Positions 25,108 to 33,173 of a DNA stretch of 42,502 nucleotides are shown here, one piece after another. Position 1 is the stretch's first letter, and each line of letters starts with the position of its first letter. The position numbers were made by a program, and so were the translations under genes. The DNA lies in the NCBI GenBank assembly GCA_023411395.1, contig JAEYOV010000077.1, positions 1-42,502 of the forward strand, in the 5' to 3' direction. The notes under the pieces were generated by a model. The model saw only the letters and a list, made by a program, of their open reading frames with translations. It was not told the origin of the DNA and made no database searches. This DNA is from Bacillota bacterium (GTDB lineage Bacteria > Bacillota > Clostridia > Christensenellales > Aristaeellaceae).

Positions 25108-25983
25108 TTACTGTTTAGCTGTACTATTATTTTTTTGATCATATGACTCCTTTGCTTTTTCCAACATAGCCATAATTACTTCAAAGTTATATACTATAAA
25201 TCTACCCTTAAGATTAGTTTGCATGTGAAGACGCTTGTTAAAATTATAATTATGCCATGCCTTGTCCAGTATTTCACTGCTTACTATTTTGTTAACTACA
25301 AGCCTGTTCAAAGATTCGTAGAACCTATCACTTGCATGAGCAATATATTCCTTTTCTAAGTCAGTTGAAATATGATTTGCAAAATCGATGACATAATCAG
25401 CCATTTCTTCAGTCAACTTTTCAATAGTGTTTATATCTACAAGCTCATCTCCTTTATCCACTAACTTTGATACATTTGTTGGATCGATCAAATCCCTGAT
25501 AAGTCCAATAATGCTAAATAACGTATAGAGCGAAAACCACAACAGCAATGCAAACGATAATAATGTCACCAAGCTAAATGTATCTGATGGGCTTTCATTT
25601 ATCATACTCATTATAGACAATATAAACACAATGCAATAACTGATACCAGTCAATAGTACCTTGCGAAAATAACCCCCTCTAAGCCGTGTCGCGATATATC
25701 TATCCTCTTCTTCAGTACTAGACAATCTATCGATATATTTTTCGACTTTTGTGGAGAAAAATATGTAACCTGCTAATATCAGGCCGTACAAACCCGCGAG
25801 CGATTGAGATATTGTAGATGCTATATAGTAAATTTTAGTAATATCATGAAATGACGTATATGCGATATATGTCATTATTAGCACAATAAGTGTTATTGCC
25901 AGAGTTGATATTCGCGATAGCCAAACGTTATGAAAAAAATGTTTTATTTCATTAATTTTCGAAAAAAATCTGAACTTAGTCAT
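25108..25983 (-). CDS. AT-rich membrane protein, four predicted helices, unknown
   Basis: A 291-residue protein with hydrophobic segments at about 27-47, 57-78, 108-128 and 137-165, and a soluble, Glu/Lys/Asp-rich C-terminal half of about 120 residues. Base composition is strikingly AT-rich compared with all neighbours and codon use differs (many ATA, TTA and AGA codons), which signals recent acquisition. I do not recognise the family. The layout (membrane anchor plus cytoplasmic helical tail) occurs in many accessory and defence-type membrane proteins, but nothing here proves such a role. It is flanked by repeats and by remnants at 24.7-24.9 kb. Confidence 0.75.
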   Translation of the reverse strand: MTKFRFFSKINEIKHFFHNVWLSRISTLAITLIVLIMTYIAYTSFHDITKIYYIASTISQSLAGLYGLILAGYIFFSTKVEKYIDRLSSTEEEDRYIATRLRGGYFRKVLLTGISYCIVFILSIMSMINESPSDTFSLVTLLSFALLLWFSLYTLFSIIGLIRDLIDPTNVSKLVDKGDELVDINTIEKLTEEMADYVIDFANHISTDLEKEYIAHASDRFYESLNRLVVNKIVSSEILDKAWHNYNFNKRLHMQTNLKGRFIVYNFEVIMAMLEKAKESYDQKNNSTAKQ

Positions 25984-26065
25984 GTCTATTTCCCCTCCAT
26001 TAAAACCTCTATGTTCTAACTATAACAAAGCAATCTAAAGGTTTCAAGATTTTTTCCTACATAAT

Positions 26066-26125
26066 TTGGGATCCCAAAGGGATTCTATCCCTTTGGCAGG
26101 GGTCCAGGGGGCAGCGCCCCCTGGC
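26066..26125. repeat. Palindromic repeat (two hairpins) downstream of the portal gene
   Basis: CCAAAGGGAT-TCT-ATCCCTTTGG (about 26073-26096) is followed by CCAGGGGGC-AGC-GCCCCCTGG (about 26104-26124). The same two-hairpin element, diverged, is embedded in frame in the portal coding sequence at about 28110-28165 on the other strand. It may also act as the portal operon terminator. Confidence 0.7.
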
Positions 26126-26141
26126 CTTCCCATCCCCCTGG

Positions 26142-28847
26142 CTACGCCATCGGATCACTCCGCTTGGCCGCCTGCATCCTGGCCTTTTGGGCGATGCCGT
26201 CGGCCGGCTGTATGCTTTGAAGCCCGCCTGCCTGCAAGTCCGCAGGGCGGCCCTTTTGCTGGGGCGGCTTTTTGGGCGGAGGCGCGCCCATTCCGGCGGC
26301 CATGTCAGCGCCTTCCGGCCCCAAAGGCGCGCCGGGGCCCATTCCTATTCCAGGTGCGCCGGGGCCCACCGGCCCTTCCGGCCCAGCCCCCATCGGCCCG
26401 CCCGGCCCGGCGCCCATCCCGCCCGGTGCACCCATCGGCCCGGCCTGCAAGCTCTGGATCACGGTCATCAGCTTCATCATCTGCTCCTGCATCTGCTGGA
26501 GCTGCTTTTGCATGCCGCCGGCTTCCGACACCCTTGCCATAATTTGATCCTTGCCGTCAAAGTCCATCATCTCCATGCAGGAGAGGGCCTGGTCGGCCAT
26601 TTGCGGGTTGAAAAAGCCCATGCGGTAAAACTCCAGGGCCATTTCGTTTTGTGCCACCTTGCTGTAGGGATTGCTTTTTTGCGGCCTGACCAAGATGTCA
26701 AACACCGGCAGCCTTTGGCCCATGGCCGTGCCGAAATCCGTGCCCTGGCTGCTTAGGAGCATGGCGGCATTGTCGAAGGTCACATAGCTTTCGCCGCCTG
26801 CGGCAATGATGCGGAAGGTGCGGGGCAGGTCGTAAAACTGGCGGATCACTTCCAGCGCCATGTTGCACACCGCCGTGAAGGCGCGATAGGAGCCCTTGAG
26901 CATATCGCGGGAAAGCTTGCTCCCCGCCTCCTGAAGCGCGGCGATGGCGCTGGCCGCGGTGACGCCGCCGGTGGTGCCGCCCTGGGAAAAGTCGCGGTTG
27001 CCGCTGGTTTCCTTCAGCTCCTCAATCAGCGCCTGATAGGCGTTCATCACATCGCCGCCTATGGGCGCAACGGTAATCTCCCGCACGCTCGCTTCATCCA
27101 GCGCGCCCTCGGTATGCACCAGCTCCCTTGTCCAGTCGGCGAACTCCTTTTCGTTCACGCTGCCGCTGGTGCGCACGAAAAAGCGCTTGGTGGCCCGCAT
27201 GCGGGCGTTTTTCACAATGCTTGCGCCAAGCTGGTCAATGCGCTCCTGGGTATCCTTCATCAGATCGATATACCCGAACCCCGCCGGGCTTTCCTTCAGG
27301 GGGAAGAGCACGTCCACCACGAAGGGATACTTCCCGTGGGCGTAAAAGCCCGATTCCCTGCACGCCGGATCGTCCTCGCTGGCGTACAAAACCTCCCCTG
27401 CGCACAGCTTGCAAAAGTGCAGCACCTCGCGGCCGTTCTTCAAAACCTTGTAGTACCAGTCCACCACCAGGCTGGATTTTCTATCGTCCACCGGGTCGTC
27501 CTTGTCGTACTCGGCCAGGCGGAACCCGCTGCCCGTAAGCTTTCCCTCCAGCTTGGGATACAGGCTTATAAGCGTTTCGTTGGGGTGCTTCTCCACGTGG
27601 AACAGGTTGCGGCTTAGCTGGATGTCGCGGACGCCCGGCTCCCAGAACAGGTTCAAAAGGTCGATGTTGCGAACCTCCACATCGCCCAGGCCGTTTAGTT
27701 TCCTTTGGTTCCAGAACACGCCGTACACCGCCGCGCCGGCTTGCAGCTTGTGAAACCAGGCGTCCGACCACACCGCGTCAAACCCGTTCTGCTCCAAAAT
27801 CACCGGCAGCACCTGGGATAAAACCTTGGCCGCGTCCTTGTCGCCCTCCTCCCTGGGCAGAACGCTGGCCTGGGGAAAGTTGTCCATGGCGTCGGCATGC
27901 TTGTTCAATACGCTGTTGAGCAGCCACGCGCTGCGCACCTGCGGCGCCGCCTCCTCCCCCTGCCTTATATCCCCGTGGCGCATCCGCCACCACTTGTCGT
28001 TCTCCACGATCCGTGTTTCCAGCCGCTGCTTTCCCGCCTTGTACTCCCTAAGCGTTGCCATCGCCTCCAGCACGCGGGACTGGGGGATGGAGGGTTCGCG
28101 GGAGGCGCTGCCTCCCGCACCCTCCGCCCAAGGGATTTCATCCCTTGGGAATCCCATTTCATGGGATTCATTCAGGGAAATAGGGTCCTTGCCAAGGTTC
28201 TTCAGGCCGGATGGGGAGAGGGACGGGTAGAGAAGCTCGGGGGTGGGTTTGTTTAGGGGCGGGAGTTGGGGAGAGGGAACGGGTATACCGGATGAGCCAG
28301 ACATGCCGGGCGCGCCGCCCATGCCGGGCATACCGCCCATCGTAGGGCGGGGGTTCCGCAACCCCACCCCCGCCTGTGGCGGAAATGGGCGGGGTGAAGG
28401 AAGCGGCTGAAACAGAGCGCTGGCCGCGGGAGCGCCCGGCGCGACAATTGAAGCCGCCGGAGCAGCCCCCGCCGCTCCCGGCATTCCTCCCATGATATCG
28501 CCAGGCATCGGCATCCCACCCATTCCGGGCGCGCCGCCCATGCCGGGCATACCGCCCATCGTAGGGCGGGGGCTTGCCCCCGCCGCTCCCGGCATTCCTC
28601 CCATGATACCGCCGGGCATCCCTCCGGGCATCGGCATCCCACCCATTCCGGGCATACCGCCTGCCGTAGGGCGGGGGCTTGTCCCCGCCGCTCCCGGCAT
28701 TCCTCCCATGATATCGCCGGGCATCGGCATCCCACCCATTCCGGGCATACCGGCCGCCGCGCCGGGCGGCATGATCCCCGCCTGCGCCGCCTCCTCCAAT
28801 TTCCTTCTTTGCATTTCCCTGACCTTGTCATTGGCGTTTGCTTTCAT
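26142..28847 (-). CDS. Phage portal protein with repeat-built N-terminal extension
   Basis: 901 residues, ATG at 28847 behind AAAGGAGG. Residues about 255-770 are a podovirus-type portal: KWWRMRHGDIRQGEEA, LNSVLNKHADAMDNFPQ, FWEPGVRDIQLSRNLFHV, GYIDLMKDTQERIDQLGASI and SAIAALQEAGSKLSRDMLKG. It would form the dodecameric DNA channel at the capsid vertex, where terminase docks. The C-terminus has a Gln-rich helix and a Gly/Pro tail (about 799-860). The first 250 residues are highly unusual: tandem Met-Pro-Gly-Gly blocks (GMPGMGGMPMPGDIMGGMPG) interrupted by in-frame copies of palindromic intergenic repeats. Portals normally lack such an extension. It is downstream of the terminase and PH-like genes on the same strand. 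Confidence 0.88.
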   Translation of the reverse strand: MKANANDKVREMQRRKLEEAAQAGIMPPGAAAGMPGMGGMPMPGDIMGGMPGAAGTSPRPTAGGMPGMGGMPMPGGMPGGIMGGMPGAAGASPRPTMGGMPGMGGAPGMGGMPMPGDIMGGMPGAAGAAPAASIVAPGAPAASALFQPLPSPRPFPPQAGVGLRNPRPTMGGMPGMGGAPGMSGSSGIPVPSPQLPPLNKPTPELLYPSLSPSGLKNLGKDPISLNESHEMGFPRDEIPWAEGAGGSASREPSIPQSRVLEAMATLREYKAGKQRLETRIVENDKWWRMRHGDIRQGEEAAPQVRSAWLLNSVLNKHADAMDNFPQASVLPREEGDKDAAKVLSQVLPVILEQNGFDAVWSDAWFHKLQAGAAVYGVFWNQRKLNGLGDVEVRNIDLLNLFWEPGVRDIQLSRNLFHVEKHPNETLISLYPKLEGKLTGSGFRLAEYDKDDPVDDRKSSLVVDWYYKVLKNGREVLHFCKLCAGEVLYASEDDPACRESGFYAHGKYPFVVDVLFPLKESPAGFGYIDLMKDTQERIDQLGASIVKNARMRATKRFFVRTSGSVNEKEFADWTRELVHTEGALDEASVREITVAPIGGDVMNAYQALIEELKETSGNRDFSQGGTTGGVTAASAIAALQEAGSKLSRDMLKGSYRAFTAVCNMALEVIRQFYDLPRTFRIIAAGGESYVTFDNAAMLLSSQGTDFGTAMGQRLPVFDILVRPQKSNPYSKVAQNEMALEFYRMGFFNPQMADQALSCMEMMDFDGKDQIMARVSEAGGMQKQLQQMQEQMMKLMTVIQSLQAGPMGAPGGMGAGPGGPMGAGPEGPVGPGAPGIGMGPGAPLGPEGADMAAGMGAPPPKKPPQQKGRPADLQAGGLQSIQPADGIAQKARMQAAKRSDPMA
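28341..28690. repeat. Three in-frame copies of a GTAGGGCGGGGGCTTGCCCCCGCC-like palindrome
   Basis: Copies start near 28341, 28560 and 28665 inside the portal gene and encode the recurring peptide SPRPT. A matching copy lies outside genes at 36162-36187 on the opposite strand. Within the portal they alternate with the Met/Pro/Gly codon repeats. Confidence 0.7.
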
Positions 28848-28987
28848 GAAATAAATCCTCCTTTTCGTTGTTCCGGCTGTATTATCTATTGCGTATCCTG
28901 CTTTTTGGCATCAAGAAACCAAGGGTGGGGGTATGCTCCGCAAAAGCGGCCCCCTCCCAGAGAAAGATTTGTACGGCCGGGACTATA

Positions 28988-29194
28988 TCAGCCCGGCGTC
29001 ACCGTTGTTTGAACATGCGTCTGATGCGCGCCTTCCCCTTGCTCATTTGGCATTGGCCATGAGAGCATGCCTTTGGAAGCACGCGATTGCTTTCCGGTCA
29101 CGCCACACACCAAATGGCCAAAGCGGTTGCTGCGCACGATTTTTGCCTTGACCTCCTTAACAGGAACGCCCTGGCGGATGGGCTTTGATTCCAT
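28988..29194 (-). CDS. Truncated fourth copy of the PH-like membrane protein family
   Basis: 68 codons from ATG 29194 behind GGAGG. The first 20 residues (MESKPIRQGVPVKEVKAKIV) match the conserved opening of the three genes upstream (MDDKPVRQGIPMREVKAKK). After about residue 25 the sequence is unrelated and there is no transmembrane segment or PH-like part. It is probably a decayed 5' fragment left by the tandem duplications between terminase and portal. It could still be translated as a small peptide. Confidence 0.45.
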   Translation of the reverse strand: MESKPIRQGVPVKEVKAKIVRSNRFGHLVCGVTGKQSRASKGMLSWPMPNEQGEGAHQTHVQTTVTPG

Positions 29195-29227
29195 GGTGTC
29201 GCCTCCATCTTATGACCTGGCCCCGGC

Positions 29228-29722
29228 CTATTTTTTGTCTAATCCAGAAACGTGCACATGCTGAGAGAAGCATTTAACGACTTCGGGTGAATGGCGGAAA
29301 CGGCGCTCTTTTTCGCTTTCGGGTATGTAAACGGAAGATGGCTCCGCGTCCACATCCACTTGTAAATAACTCCAGGTGGCTCCATGCACAACCTTTGCGC
29401 TTTTGATCAGCTCCCAGGGAACATGGGTGGCTGCGCCCTTCCTTACAAAATACACCCCGTCCTCCATAAGAAACCTGAAATTGTTCCGCTTTATAAGGAG
29501 GTAGACCAGGCCCCCCACGATCAGAAGGGCTTCTCTGGGAAAGATCAGGCCGCGAAAATTTGTGAACATCTGTGAGCTTTGCGCCAACCGCCCCACGTAC
29601 ATCCACAATGCGGCAAAACAAACCGCGGAAAACATCATCATATGTTCCCGGTGCGTGCTGTAGATTGGCTTCCCCTTGATCTGCCGCAGCGGGATGGTCT
29701 TCAGGACTGGTTTCTCTTCCAA
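29228..29722 (-). CDS. Two-helix membrane protein with PH-like domain (copy A)
   Basis: I choose TTG at 29722 because GGGAGG lies eight bases upstream; the longer frame to 29824 repeats the end of the neighbouring gene. The 164-residue product opens with the family signature EEKPVLKTIPLRQIKGKPIY. It has two transmembrane helices (about 25-45 and 60-80) and then a beta-rich domain: FLMEDGVYFVRKGAATHVPW, ELIKSAKVVHG, SSVYIPESEKERRFRHSPEV. The layout is like YcxB/bacterial PH-type membrane proteins, where a PH-like fold faces the cytoplasm. It is the most diverged of three tandem copies. Its place between terminase and portal genes is unexpected and suggests phage cargo such as exclusion or envelope modification; that is inference. 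Confidence 0.65.
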   Translation of the reverse strand: MEEKPVLKTIPLRQIKGKPIYSTHREHMMMFSAVCFAALWMYVGRLAQSSQMFTNFRGLIFPREALLIVGGLVYLLIKRNNFRFLMEDGVYFVRKGAATHVPWELIKSAKVVHGATWSYLQVDVDAEPSSVYIPESEKERRFRHSPEVVKCFSQHVHVSGLDKK

Positions 29723-29771
29723 GATATTGCCTCCCTTGCGTTTGCCCGGCCCGTTTTCTGTTCGCGCCCCG

Positions 29772-30305
29772 TCAGGTTTCCATCCGCCCCGCGCGCTTCC
29801 TCCTGCGCTTTTTCCACCGTTCATCCCCCGTTACGTGCACATGCTGCAAAAAGCATTCCCCCGCCTTGCGGGAAAACGGAAAGCGGAATCCCTTGTCTTT
29901 GGGGAACACAATGGGTGTGTCCGTCGCTTCATCCATCAATCCCTCTGCCAGATCGACCCTGATATAGTCGGGAAGGTCCCTGACGATTTCGGCGGCCTTC
30001 ACCTCGTCCCTATTCACCTTCATCCTTCCACCTGGTTTGGTGTGGCGTACATCATGTATGTGTTTCTCTACAGGCGGCGCAACCATATGTTTATTGCAGA
30101 AAGCGGCCTGTATATTGTAAAGCGTGGCTATGCCATTTACATCCCCTGGGAGAAGGTTATCGCCCATCGCCAGCCACAAAACGTACGCAAGATACATGAG
30201 AACCAAAGACCCCAGCATCATGTAGTGGCCCGTGAGGGTGCTGAACTCCTTCTTCGCCTTGACCTCCCGCATCGGTATGCCTTGGCGGACAGGCTTGTCA
30301 TCCAT
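29772..30305 (-). CDS. PH-like membrane protein copy B, carrying an internal inversion
   Basis: The start is ATG 30305 (GGAGG about eight bases upstream). The N-terminus (MDDKPVRQGIPMREVKAKKE, first helix to VLWLAMGDN) and the C-terminus (KAAEIVRDLPDYIRVDLAEG to the end) match copy C. The middle does not: residues about 50-100 are unrelated. The missing piece is present on the opposite strand at 30005-30153, reading GVAYIMYVFLYRRRNHMF and AESGLYIVKRGYAIYIPWEK. Turning that segment around between ACCT (30001-30004) and AGGT (30154-30157) restores a continuous frame like copy C. The frame is open in either orientation. As sequenced, the second helix and half of the PH-like domain are lost. Confidence 0.7.
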   Translation of the reverse strand: MDDKPVRQGIPMREVKAKKEFSTLTGHYMMLGSLVLMYLAYVLWLAMGDNLLPGDVNGIATLYNIQAAFCNKHMVAPPVEKHIHDVRHTKPGGRMKVNRDEVKAAEIVRDLPDYIRVDLAEGLMDEATDTPIVFPKDKGFRFPFSRKAGECFLQHVHVTGDERWKKRRRKRAGRMET

Positions 30306-30348
30306 ACGAATGCCTCCTTTGCTGCCGCGCTTATCTCGCCCGCGCCCG

Positions 30349-30885
30349 TCAGGTTTCCATCCGCCCCGCCCGCTTCCTCCTGCGCTTTTTCCACCGTTCA
30401 TCCCCCGTTACGTGCACATGCTGCAAAAAGCATTCCCCCGCCTTGCGGGAAAATGGAAAGCGGAATCCCTTGTCTTTGGGGAACACAATGGGTGTGTCCG
30501 TCGCTTCATCCATCAATCCCTCTGCCAGATCGACCCTGATATGGTCGGGAAGGTCCCTGACGATTTCGGCGGCCTTCACCTTTTCCCAGGGGATGTAAAT
30601 GGCATAGCCCCGCTTTACAATATACAGGCCGCTTTCCGCGAGGAACATATGGTTGCGCCGCTTGTAGAACAGCAAACAGACAGCGAGCCCCAATTGTAGC
30701 AGCAGGATAGGATAGAAGAGACTCAGCCCGGCTCCCCCTAATGTGAAAATGACGATGTTCACGGCAATCAACTGACATATATTGATTATCGCCGATATAA
30801 AACCGGCCCAGAAAGTACTGTACACCGGTTCCTCCTTCACCTGCCATAGGGGAACGCCTTGCCGGACGGGTTTTTGTTCCATCAT
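30349..30885 (-). CDS. Two-helix membrane protein with PH-like domain (copy C)
   Basis: 178 residues beginning MMEQKPVRQGVPLWQVKEEP, with GGAGGC just upstream. Two hydrophobic helices (about 30-50 and 53-73) are followed by YKRRNHMFLAESGLYIVKRG and YAIYIPWEKVKAAEIVRDLP, a PH-like membrane-associated domain. The tail is basic (RWKKRRRKRAGRMET). The last 230 bases are almost identical to the end of copy B, showing recent duplication or gene conversion. It is the intact reference for the family here, with 43 bases between it and copy B. Confidence 0.7.
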   Translation of the reverse strand: MMEQKPVRQGVPLWQVKEEPVYSTFWAGFISAIINICQLIAVNIVIFTLGGAGLSLFYPILLLQLGLAVCLLFYKRRNHMFLAESGLYIVKRGYAIYIPWEKVKAAEIVRDLPDHIRVDLAEGLMDEATDTPIVFPKDKGFRFPFSRKAGECFLQHVHVTGDERWKKRRRKRAGRMET

Positions 30886-31059
30886 TCCGCCTCCTGAACC
30901 ACCGGTTGTGTCTGCCTGCTTATCTCACCCTATGCGCGGCTTAAGCGCCGTTTCACCGGAATTCCAATACCAATCTATTTCGGGGCCGCCCGCGCGATTT
31001 CCTTTATCTTACATGCCGCACCGCCTTTCTTGCAAGCGATTTCAATACCTCCTTCCGTC

Positions 31060-31145
31060 ACCCTTCGGGTGACACCTCCCTCAAGAGGGAGGCTTTCCAA
31101 AAGGCTCCCTCTTGAGGGGGCTGTCACCGGAGGTGACTGGGGGAG
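31060..31145. repeat. Inverted repeat element CCCTCAAGAGGGAG / CTCCCTCTTGAGGG
   Basis: CACCCTTCGGGTG forms a small hairpin. CCCTCAAGAGGGAG (about 31078-31092) pairs with CTCCCTCTTGAGGG (about 31104-31118), and an outer TGTCACC-like end follows. It resembles palindromic intergenic elements common in gut Clostridia. The gap 30886-31607 contains no gene I can support; it holds this element, a dispersed repeat copy at about 31300-31390 and the structured element that follows. Confidence 0.65.
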
Positions 31146-31461
31146 GTTCGTGCCACCGCCATAACAGAAGGAGCGCCCGATAGTAGAAGGACGCAGCCCC
31201 GAAGAACCTTTGGCCGGAGATATGATTCTTCACGCAGTGAGGGATGGCACGCCGGGAGGGACGTCTTTGGGAGCAACGAGGGGGCCGTTCCGCAAGCTCA
31301 ATCGTCGCGCTGGTTCGCTACCGCTCCCATCGCTCGTTTCGCTTGATTCCTTCACCTCGTTTCATCCGCCACTGGCGGCGCTCGGCTCACTCACCTCGTT
31401 TGTAATCGTGTCGCCCGGCTCTGCCGGGCGCGCGGGACGCTTGCGGAGCAAGCATTCCTTA

Positions 31462-31598
31462 CACGATTCACTGGCCGTAAGCTTAGGGTGAGGGGATTTA
31501 TCCCCGAACCTGAAGTTTTCAAATGATGAAGTCATTTGAAAACGAAACACTGACCAAACGAAGTAAAGGACAGTGCGAAAGCTTACAAGGGAATCGTG
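31462..31598. other. Multi-branched structured element (candidate RNA or mobile palindromic element)
   Basis: Nested pairings: CACGATTC (31462-31469) with GAATCGTG (31591-31598), and GTAAGCTT (31477-31484) with AAGCTTAC (31579-31586). They enclose three arms: GGGGA-TTTA-TCCCC (about 31492-31505), GTTTTCAAATGA/TCATTTGAAAAC (31515-31543) and CACTGACC/GGACAGTG (31548-31575). The whole folds as a three-armed junction on a two-part stem. A known RNA family could not be assigned. Confidence 0.5.
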
Positions 31599-31604
31599 CG
31601 AAGT

Positions 31605-31634
31605 CGATCAAAGACGGCTTGCCGTCTTTGATCG
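31605..31634 (-). terminator. Strong palindrome at the end of terL
   Basis: CGATCAAAGACGGC and GCCGTCTTTGATCG (31605-31618 and 31621-31634) form a 14-bp stem with a two-base loop. It encodes the last residues of the large terminase and includes its stop codon. There is no long T-run, so it may be a repeat or RNA-stability element rather than a classical terminator. Confidence 0.5.
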
Positions 31635-33041
31635 AATGTCCAGCGGGTCCGGCTCCCTTCTGGTATGGACGGGGGCGGCGGGGGCGGTGACGGGGTTTTC
31701 CATGAGCACGTAGCGGGTCATGTCATAAATGTGATCCTCCCCTCTTGTGTCAATGTCCTCCGGGTCACGCTCGTCGTAAACCAGGGCCGGCACGGTGCGT
31801 ATGAACTGGCGGCAGGTATTGAACACGTAAAACTGGGGAAAGCCCTGCCCGTCAAAGCGCAGGCGGTAGTGAAGCTGCATCTTGCCGGCGATGCGGCTGT
31901 GGTCGCCGGGGGTGAAGTACACGTGCTCCTTTTCCATGAGGTCGGCGGTGCTCTGGCCGGTCAGGCGATGGAAGATGGCCGGGTCTGCCACGCCGCGAAC
32001 CGTCCTGTCCTTGAGCATGGGGTCCGTCTGCTCAATCTCCCGAATCTTGGCCGCCACCTGGCTGGGCTCCATCCGAAGGCCCACATCCGGTGTGCCGGTG
32101 AAGCCGTAGTATTCGCGGATGTGGTACACACGTCGGCTTTCGTCCACCGCGAACCAGCCCACGGAAAAGGGCTTGGCGTAGCCCCAGTCCAGACCCCGGT
32201 ACACGCGCCAGTGGGCGGGAATCTCAAAAGCCGGGATGACGTGGGTGTTCTTGCGGCTCAAATACCCGGCGGGATCGTCGCGCCATTCCGTGAAAACCTG
32301 GCCGGAGAAGGTATCCCAGGAGCCGTTCAGCAGCGCCTCCCTCACCGCGTGGGGCAAAAGCGACAGGCTGGCCATGTAGCCGGGATCGTTTTTTATAAGC
32401 GCCCTGTTGTCGGTGACCCGGGCCGGCACAAAGATGCGGCTGCGCACGGCATGAACCGTGTTCCCGGCTTCATCCAGGTATTCCACCGGTGTCTTGATGG
32501 CGGTCATGGGCGGCGCGGGGCTTAAAAACCTGTCACGCACCCAGCCGTGGCCGATGCCGCCGGGGTTGGTGGCGGCGCGTATGTACACCCGGGTGCCCGG
32601 CCCGCCGGGGCGGTTGCGGCTGAACAGGTACGTGTACTCATCCAGGGTAAAGTGGGTCAGCTCGTCCACGGCGATGTAGTCAAACCGCTTGCCCTGGTAG
32701 TGCACCCGGTCGTCCGGGTGCTGCATGGAGCCGAAATGGATTTTCGCTCCGCCGGGAAAGTGCCAATAGTGCTCCGAGGTGTGGTAGCGCGCCCTTGGAA
32801 ACGCCGCGGGATATAATTCCCGGCTCCGGTCGATAAGCTCCGATAATTGCGGAAACGTTTTGCGCAATATCAGGCCCCGGTAATGGGGGATGTGCACCTG
32901 GCGCAAAGCCTCCATCAAAAGCGCGTCGCTTTTCCCGCCCCCGGCCGCGCCGCCGTACAGGGCCTCGTATTCCGGCCGCGACATGAATATGGCCTGCCGG
33001 GGCTGGGGCGACCAGACGGTGTTTTTTATAGCGGGGCTCAT
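31608..33041 (-). CDS. terL: Phage terminase large subunit (packaging ATPase/nuclease)
   Basis: 477 residues, starting ATG 33041. The ATPase has Walker A GGAAGGGKS (residues 30-38, Lys37) and Walker B IAVDE (123-127). The RNase H-like nuclease has Asp285 in GLDWGYAK, Asp353 in RGVADPAIF and Asp436/Asp440 in EDHIYD, so it looks catalytically complete. It would cut concatemeric DNA and pump it through the portal encoded downstream. The N-terminal Q motif region (WSPQPRQAIFM) is also present. The gene is separated from terS by about 760 bases of repeats, which is abnormal for a phage, and from the portal gene by the PH-like genes. Confidence 0.95.
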   Translation of the reverse strand: MSPAIKNTVWSPQPRQAIFMSRPEYEALYGGAAGGGKSDALLMEALRQVHIPHYRGLILRKTFPQLSELIDRSRELYPAAFPRARYHTSEHYWHFPGGAKIHFGSMQHPDDRVHYQGKRFDYIAVDELTHFTLDEYTYLFSRNRPGGPGTRVYIRAATNPGGIGHGWVRDRFLSPAPPMTAIKTPVEYLDEAGNTVHAVRSRIFVPARVTDNRALIKNDPGYMASLSLLPHAVREALLNGSWDTFSGQVFTEWRDDPAGYLSRKNTHVIPAFEIPAHWRVYRGLDWGYAKPFSVGWFAVDESRRVYHIREYYGFTGTPDVGLRMEPSQVAAKIREIEQTDPMLKDRTVRGVADPAIFHRLTGQSTADLMEKEHVYFTPGDHSRIAGKMQLHYRLRFDGQGFPQFYVFNTCRQFIRTVPALVYDERDPEDIDTRGEDHIYDMTRYVLMENPVTAPAAPVHTRREPDPLDIRSKTASRL

Positions 33042-33122
33042 TTCGTTTCTCCTTTGCGTTGGTGTAACCGGATGGATGTCCGGCGGCTTGTTTTCGCTTC
33101 CGGCGGGTTTTCCGCCGGTACA

Positions 33123-33149
33123 GGCGGGCGATTGATAATCGCCCCTACG
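33123..33149. repeat. Small palindrome GGGCGATTGATAATCGCCCC
   Basis: GGGCGATT and AATCGCCC form a hairpin followed by CTACG. The related GTAGGGGCGATTCTGGGCGC occurs at about 33228, in opposite orientation. Both lie in the terS-terL gap. Confidence 0.55.
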
Positions 33150-33173
33150 TCATCTGAAGGTATAAGTTACCGC

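Noticed and set aside
9783..26142. Major capsid protein between portal and scaffold
   Set aside because: All frames in this interval belong to other genes; nothing resembles an HK97-type capsid.
29676..30539. Plus-strand frame of 287 codons with a PH-like segment
   Set aside because: Only the piece at 30005-30153 is protein-like, and it is the inverted part of copy B. The flanks are antisense to the B and C genes.
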